Shown here one piece after another: positions 58,394-64,000 of a stretch of 64,000 nucleotides of DNA (the stretch's first letter is position 1; every line of letters begins with the position of its first letter). The position numbers and the translations under genes are program-made. The stretch comes from Linum tenue. Its lineage: Eukaryota > Streptophyta > Magnoliopsida > Malpighiales > Linaceae. The notes below the pieces were generated by a model, which saw nothing but the letters and a program-made list of their open reading frames with translations, made no database searches and had not been told where the DNA came from. The stretch covers positions 23,696,188 to 23,760,187 of the forward strand of contig CAMGYJ010000004.1 in NCBI GenBank assembly GCA_946122785.1, written 5' to 3'.

Positions 58394-59835
58394 TGATGAG
58401 TTTGATGTGGAGATAAAGGACAAAAAGGGGGTTGAAAGCCTTGCGACTGACCACCTCTCGCGACTTGAAGGACCGGGAGGGGGAAACTCTCAGAGAGAGA
58501 TAAATGACACATTCCTCGAAGTACGTTTATTCGCCCTCGCCGCTGTAGAGAGTGCCACACCGTGGTTTTCCGACTTCGCGAATTATCTGGTTGGAAGGCA
58601 ATTGCCCAAGGGAATGAATACACAGGAGAGAAGGAAGTTCTTTTCTGACCTCCGATGCTACTTCTTGGATGATCCCCACCTCTTTCGGATTGGGGCCGAC
58701 TGGGTCATTCGGAGGTGTATACCTGAGAAGGATATGATGGATCCTAAACCACTGCCACATGGGACCAGCTGGAGGCCATCACAGGCAACCGAACTGCAAT
58801 GAAGGTGCTCCAGTCGGGTTTCTATTGGCCAAGCCTTTTCTAGGATGCCTACAAATTTGTGAGCCATTGTGACAGCTTCCAAAGGACAGGTAATGTTTCT
58901 AACCGAAATGAGATGCCTCAAACAATTTCCATTACTTGTGAGATTTTTTATGTTTGGGGCATCAACTTTATGGATCCTTTCCCCTCGTCTTTTGGTAAAA
59001 AAATACATCCTTGTGGTCGTAGACTAAGTTTCGAGGTGGGTTGAGGCTCAAGCTCTCCATACCAATGAAGCTAGACGGGTCTGTGGATTCCTTAAAAAGT
59101 TGTTTTCAAGGTTCGGGACCCCAAGGGCCATCATTAGCGGCTGAGGAACCCATTTTCAGAGGCAATTCGACAGGCTCCTCGATCGCTATGGTGTTACCCA
59201 CCGGGTGTCAATGGCCTATCATCCCCAGACTAGTGGACAAGTTGAGTTATCAAATAGGGAACTAAAAAGGATACTAGAAAAGACCATGATCAATCCCGCG
59301 AGGATTGGTTGGCAAAACTCGATGATGCTCTATGAGCATACCGCACGGCCTACAAAACCCAAATAGGCGTCTCGCCTTACCAATTGGTGTATAGCAAGGC
59401 TTGCCGCTTGCCCGTAGAGCTAGAGTATAAGGCTTTCTGGGCCACAAAGCTATTGGTATGGACACTATTTTGTGTGGAAATGAGCGAAAGTTGCAGGTGC
59501 TTAAACTCAAGGAGTGGCGTCTCCAAGCCTATGAGAACACCAAAATTTACAAGGAGAAGACGAAGCGCCTGCATGATGCTCGACTAAAAGGAGGGAAGAA
59601 TTTCCAACCGGGAGACCAAGTACACTTATACAACTCCCGGTTGCGATTGTTCCCCGAGAAGTTAAGGTCGAAATGGTCGGGCCTGTATGTGGTAACACAA
59701 GTGTTCCCATACGGGGTGGTCGAGATCTCCCACCCAGAGAAAGGAACTTTCAAAGTGAATGGACACCTCCTGAAACGTTACCTTGGAGGAGAGGTAATGC
59801 CTCAAAAGGAGGTGGTGTTCCTACAAGATGCATAA
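58394..59835 (+). pseudogene. Gypsy RNase H end and integrase, multiply frameshifted
   Basis: Blocks in order: EFDVEIKDKKGVESLATDHL (RNase H end), FYWPSLF and HCDSFQRTGN (zinc-binding domain; the usual CDSC reads CDSF), NFMDPFPSSFGKKYIL (catalytic core start, D), [20 protein letters not shown] (catalytic glutamate), [13 protein letters not shown] and [20 protein letters not shown], then FQPGDQVHLYNSRLRLFPEK and GTFKVNGHLLKRYLGG. Frames change at least four times. Confidence 0.85.
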
Positions 59836-61798
59836 TTTGGAATCTCCGTCTAGCTAACGACATTAAAGTAGAGCTTGTTAGGAGGCAACCCAACGAAGGT
59901 TAGCAAGTGTGTCCTACTACTACTATCGTATTGTGTTGTGTAATAACCTCTCCTTGAGCGAGTTGTATTGTGTTTGTGGATGTGTGTTTTTGTCTTCTCC
60001 TTGAAGCTCCAAATCTCCTACCCAGGAAACAATTCCAACTTTCACTCACCAAGCAAAGTGGTAACGTCGTTCTACCCCTATCTTACGCCATTGAGGGCAA
60101 TATCGAGCTTAAGTGTGGGAGGTAGTCTATTATTATGCTTGTGTATATGATTGATGCTTGGAGCCTTGATGTATGCCCAAATTTGAAAAATTTGAGGGCT
60201 CCAAGCAATGTTTGCATGATTAAAGTGGCCGGTTTGTAGGAGAATCTTGTGGTTATTGGCATTGACCTTGAATTAGTTCAAAGGTTTAGTTCTCATGTGT
60301 GCAAAAATGAATGGATGTTTTGACTTGATTACTTGTTAATTACAATTGCCATGCATGTTGCTTTGTGAATTGGAATAGATGGTTGGGTGACTAGGTAGCC
60401 ATGTGAGTTTTGAGCCGATCATTTTCTTCTTGTGTTCTTAGATCCCTCTTACCATGGCGAGTAACATCACATTTGTCACTAGTGAGTATGATGGAGACAT
60501 AGGATTAGTCCACGCCCAAATGTTGATTGTCCCGAAATGATTTATCCACTAGTCAACCCCTTTGAGCCTTGTGACTTTGGGGGTCGCTCTCTTGTTAGGA
60601 GCTTTGTGCTTGTGAGCTTAATGGTGCTTGATAGAACGACCCCCAATCCTTTCTTCGTGTCTATACGTGTATAGTCCTTGTGTCCCGGAGCTCTCGCTTT
60701 TGAGTTCCATTGAGGTTCTACATAGGAGGATTGTGTGCGGTTCTTGCTAGGAACGAAAGTGAAAGGAAGAGTAGTGTTGGAGTGAGTTCTTAAAAAGTGA
60801 GCATTTGATCGTTAAAAGTAGTGTGGCAAATGTTTAACTTTCTAGTATCCCACTAAAAAAGAAAAGGAAAGTAGAAAGAAAGAAAAACGAAAGAAAAACG
60901 AAAAAGAGGTAATAAAACGGGGTAAATAAAGTAGAGAGTGCCACTAGGAATCAAAGAGTTTGCTCTAGGTGAGGTTTCTTGGCACTCAAGCCATTGAAAC
61001 CTCCACATTGACTTAGAACACTTTCACTACCAAATCAAAATGTGATAGCAAGAGTGGATTGAGGAAGAGCGCTTAAGGGAAGTTCATGATGGGTGATAGT
61101 TTAGAAGGGAGAATCAAGGTTTTTGGCCAATGCTAGTGGCCATTGTTTGTAAGGAAGGCTCTTAGTCAAAACCATAGAACCTTTGGTTTTAGGGTGAAGT
61201 TGTAGGACCTCATGATGTGTTTGCCACCACCCAAAAGCCTTTTCCCCATGGACAATCTCTAGTCATTTGAACTCGTGCCTAAAACCTCCAGACAAGCTAG
61301 TGATGACAACCATTCCGTGAACTCTAGCATTTAGAGGTTGCCGCCGTGGTGTTGAGATGATAGGGACAAGTGTTGATGATTGTGCACATTCTTTGCACCA
61401 AAAGGTCCCAACCCCACTGGTCAAGAGAGTGAGTGATTCATTCTTGTTTTGCACGTCATATCATACCCCGGTGAGGACCTTTATTGCCCATCCGTTTGTT
61501 CCTTGGACTTGAACTCTATACATGGTTAGTTTTGGTTGGTAAGTGATCTTGTTCAAACTTGCATTGAATCATGAACAAGGTGAGAACTTTTCATTTGTGC
61601 GTTTCTAGTAGCCTCGAATGTCGTTTGTGGTGGATGTCGGTATTGCTTGTAACGGTCCTTGTGTTAATTGCCAATAGCGATTTGAGATTCCCCACTTTGT
61701 GCCCTTTGATTTGTCCCCAAAGAATTTTGATAGGTTGTGATATTACCTCGTGTGAAATGGTTTGCTTGGGGACAAGCAAACGTCTAAGTGTGGGGGAG
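59836..61798 (+). other. Untranslated region of the Athila-like element
   Basis: No convincing protein frame. It ends in the polypurine tract. Several short frames on both strands look like chance. Confidence 0.5.
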
Positions 61799-63012
61799 TG
61801 ATTCGGGCCTAATTGCACACATTTTATCCCCATTTTCCCTGGGCGATTGTGGCATTTGAACTCCTAAGAGGTCGTTTTACGCTAGGTTTTGTGCATTTCA
61901 GTGTGTTTCAGGATCTAATAGGTGAAACCAGCCCCGGAGTCAAAAGTTGGAAGGAAAGGAGCAAAGAACGGACAAAGAGGGTCATTCAGGCAATGTTCAC
62001 GGTTTTACATTGGAGTTCACGGTCTCCTAAGGCCGTGAACTAAAGCCATAAACCGTGAACCGCGAAGCGTCCAAGGCGATTTCTAAAGTTACTGACGCAA
62101 GGTGAGTTCACGGTCAACAAGACCGTGACTCAAGTGAGTGAAGCAGTGCGTTTCAAACAACACTCCGAGTTCACGGACGCGTGGAAGAGTTCACGGCCGT
62201 GAACTGAGCCCGTTCCCAGTATAAAATGTGAGTCGAAAGAAAGAGAGAGGGAGAGCCCAAGAGTGAGAAAGCACATTCTTCTTCAGATTTTAGAGAGAGA
62301 AAGGACGAACCAAAGGAGAAAGGAGGCTGGGGTTTGCTCCAAGTGGTGAATTGGGAAGAATCTCCTCAAGATAAGATCAGCGCAAGATTAGAGGAGAGTG
62401 GAGGCATCTCCATGATGGTTTCTACTTCTTTCTTCTATGTTCTTCCCCTTTCTAGCATGGAGTAGTTACCTTTTTCACTTGGGTGTTGTGAAACCCTAAC
62501 TATTTGCCATGTTGTTGTAGTGTGAATTGAATGATTGTTTATGGGTGTTGTTTAATTTAATGATTGAGGTATTATTCATGATGATTGTGCATGTTTGCAC
62601 TTAGCAATCTAATTGGCCATTCTAACCTAGGTTAGACGGGAAACCCCCCTTTCCAAAGAGGCTCAATTGAGTTGGGATTACTTGGGCTTTTCAAGCGACC
62701 TACCTAGGTTAATGTAGGGCAAACCTCTATCTCGAATTAAACGACTAGGTTAATCGTGATTAAGCCGTCCAACCATCGGTTGAGGGAGAAGGTAAGTCAA
62801 CCATCAATTGCCTTAACCAAGAGGGCTACTCTAGTAGCCTATAATGTATCCCTTGGTTTGGCAATTGAGAGTGTGGTCTCCAACCATAAGTTGCACCTCC
62901 TAGCGTTTCATGATTGCCTCGCCCATAACGTCTCATTCGAGTCCACGTGCTAATGGTAGTAGTTAGGGGGAAGCGACACCCGAGTGATCCTTCTCATCTA
63001 GAGCTTTCAAAC
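61799..63012 (+). repeat. 3' LTR of the Athila-like element
   Basis: It begins TGATTCGGGCCTAATTGCAC after the purine tract. It has a likely transcription region with TATAAAATG (62220-62228) followed by a GA-rich leader. A cluster of GTTCACGG / CCGTGAAC inverted words occupies 61995-62210. The exact end is unclear because another LTR begins at about 63013. Confidence 0.65.
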
Positions 63013-64000
63013 TGTAACACCCCAACCTTTGGGTTCAGATTCGACCAAAATACGTGAACAGTTGGATTGACGGTTACGTACAAAGGGTGACATATGTGGA
63101 TTAGGAACAACAATAATAATAACTATTATTATTTCATCATCATCATCATTATTATTATTTATTAGCATAAAACCCTAAACTTTCATTGAGATAAATTCTG
63201 GGGGCAGCCATTTAGCTTTAGCTCAAATCCCATTCTCTTCCTCTCAATGGTGCCGCTCGATACAAAAGAAAGCTGGGATGGACATGGGAGTAGCAACGTG
63301 TCCCACCTCTCTTCCAACCTCCTTGACCCGCACAAAACAATGTGGCGGATTCCTGCCGATCACCACAGCAACATAAATCGGGATGGACAAGGAATCTAGG
63401 TAAGTAAGATTAAAGCATCTGTATTACCTTTAATTAATCGCTGATCGCTGGAGTCAAAATGAGGCGACGATGTTTTTGATGCTTTGAGGTGGGTATCGAT
63501 TGCTTATCAAATTGGCCTAGGGTAGCAAGACTGTGATGCTAAGCGAAAAAGTTAAACTGCTAACAATGCATTTTGTTAGCAGATACTAATAGGGTTGGAT
63601 GAAGGCCCACGTGGAGGCAGCTCAGATCCAAGGGATGCAAATGGAAAGCTTATTTAAGTGACTTTTTGTGGGTTTTTTAGCCTAGCCGAGTAAAGGGGGG
63701 AGCCGATGTGTTTGGCTTGGTAGAAGCCAATATTTTGGGCGGGAGAAAGGGAACAAAGGGGGCCCAACAGAAGATTAAAATGGGGAAAGAAGCTCATAAA
63801 GTGGCTTCTGCGGGTCCACCAAGAAAAAAGTAGAGGAAAAGAGAATTAATTGTAAAGAGGAGAGAAGTGACAAAAAATATAAAGAAAAGTAAGAAATAAT
63901 TGGAGAGAGGAGGGAAGTGACAGAAAATGAAAAGAAAAAAAGGAAAAAGTAATTGCAAAGAAGAGATAAGTGACGAAAAAGTGGGAAAATTTTCTTTGGA
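63013..64000 (-). repeat. Start of another LTR, running off the window
   Basis: It begins TGTAACACCCCAACCTTTGG. This strongly resembles the outer end of the 50096 insertion (TGTAACACCCCACCC) and so looks like the 3' end of a gypsy LTR in minus orientation. No gene is visible up to 64000. Confidence 0.5.

Larger units (their letters stand above)
58394..63012 (+). mobile_element. Athila-like Ty3/gypsy element, 3' part
   Basis: Plus-strand sequence runs from the end of RNase H through integrase to a long untranslated region, a polypurine tract (GTGTGGGGGAG, 61788-61798) and a 3' LTR. The 5' half, including RT, is missing. The long 2-kb space between integrase and LTR is typical of Athila-type elements. 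Confidence 0.8.

Noticed and set aside
1..64000. CRISPR arrays, bacterial operons or phage-like defence systems
   Set aside because: No regularly spaced short repeats and no such protein families occur. All repeats seen are transposon-related.

Overview
This window is nuclear DNA from a land plant, most likely a eudicot. It is AT-rich, its host genes have many introns with GT-AG boundaries, and most of the sequence is transposable elements of plant type: Ty3/gypsy, Ty1/copia, LINE, hAT, Mutator-like, PIF/Harbinger and Helitron. I cannot name the species. Nothing bacterial, plasmid-like or CRISPR-like is present.

Two host genes look intact. The first (1897-15505, +) encodes a CNNM-type DUF21 plus CBS-domain membrane protein. 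I reconstruct 11 exons (430 residues). Its sixth intron is about 10.6 kb and filled with transposons, and its last intron uses a GC-AG boundary. The second (37325-43619, -) encodes an ankyrin-repeat DHHC protein S-acyltransferase of the PAT23/TIP1 type. I reconstruct 13 exons (560 residues), all joining in frame. Two host-derived fragments are decayed: a CAF1 (CCR4-associated deadenylase) fragment near 19.1-19.6 kb, lying with LINE remains between 18-bp direct repeats, and the first two exons of a conserved plant gene at 25.1-25.9 kb, with a stop codon in exon 2.

Layout: 1-1.9 kb duplicated repeat and promoter; 1.9-15.5 kb CNNM gene, with an LTR element, a LINE, a TIR element and two hAT elements in its introns; 16.8-19.6 kb coiled-coil fragment and the LINE/CAF1 insertion; 20.4-25.0 kb a decayed PIF/Harbinger element with a LINE inside it; 25.1-27.2 kb gene fragment and copia remnant; 27.3-36.5 kb a minus-strand gypsy element whose gag is split by a non-autonomous LTR element, one LTR of which carries a Mutator-like element and the other a hAT element; 37.3-43.6 kb the S-acyltransferase; 43.9-46.2 kb hAT elements, one with another element nested in it; 48-58.4 kb a Helitron split by a 7.77-kb LTR-derived insertion whose terminal arms are inverted; 58.4-63.0 kb the 3' part of an Athila-like gypsy element; 63.0-64.0 kb the start of another LTR.

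The strongest observations are structural. Several insertions have exact target-site duplications, and the two LTRs of the 31.4-35.6 kb element act as empty-site controls for each other. The most unusual object is the insertion at 50096-57862. It has a perfect 5-bp target duplication, and removing one copy restores the Helitron reading register, yet its two ends are LTR 3' ends facing outward instead of directly repeated LTRs. All coordinates of spliced genes are by eye.
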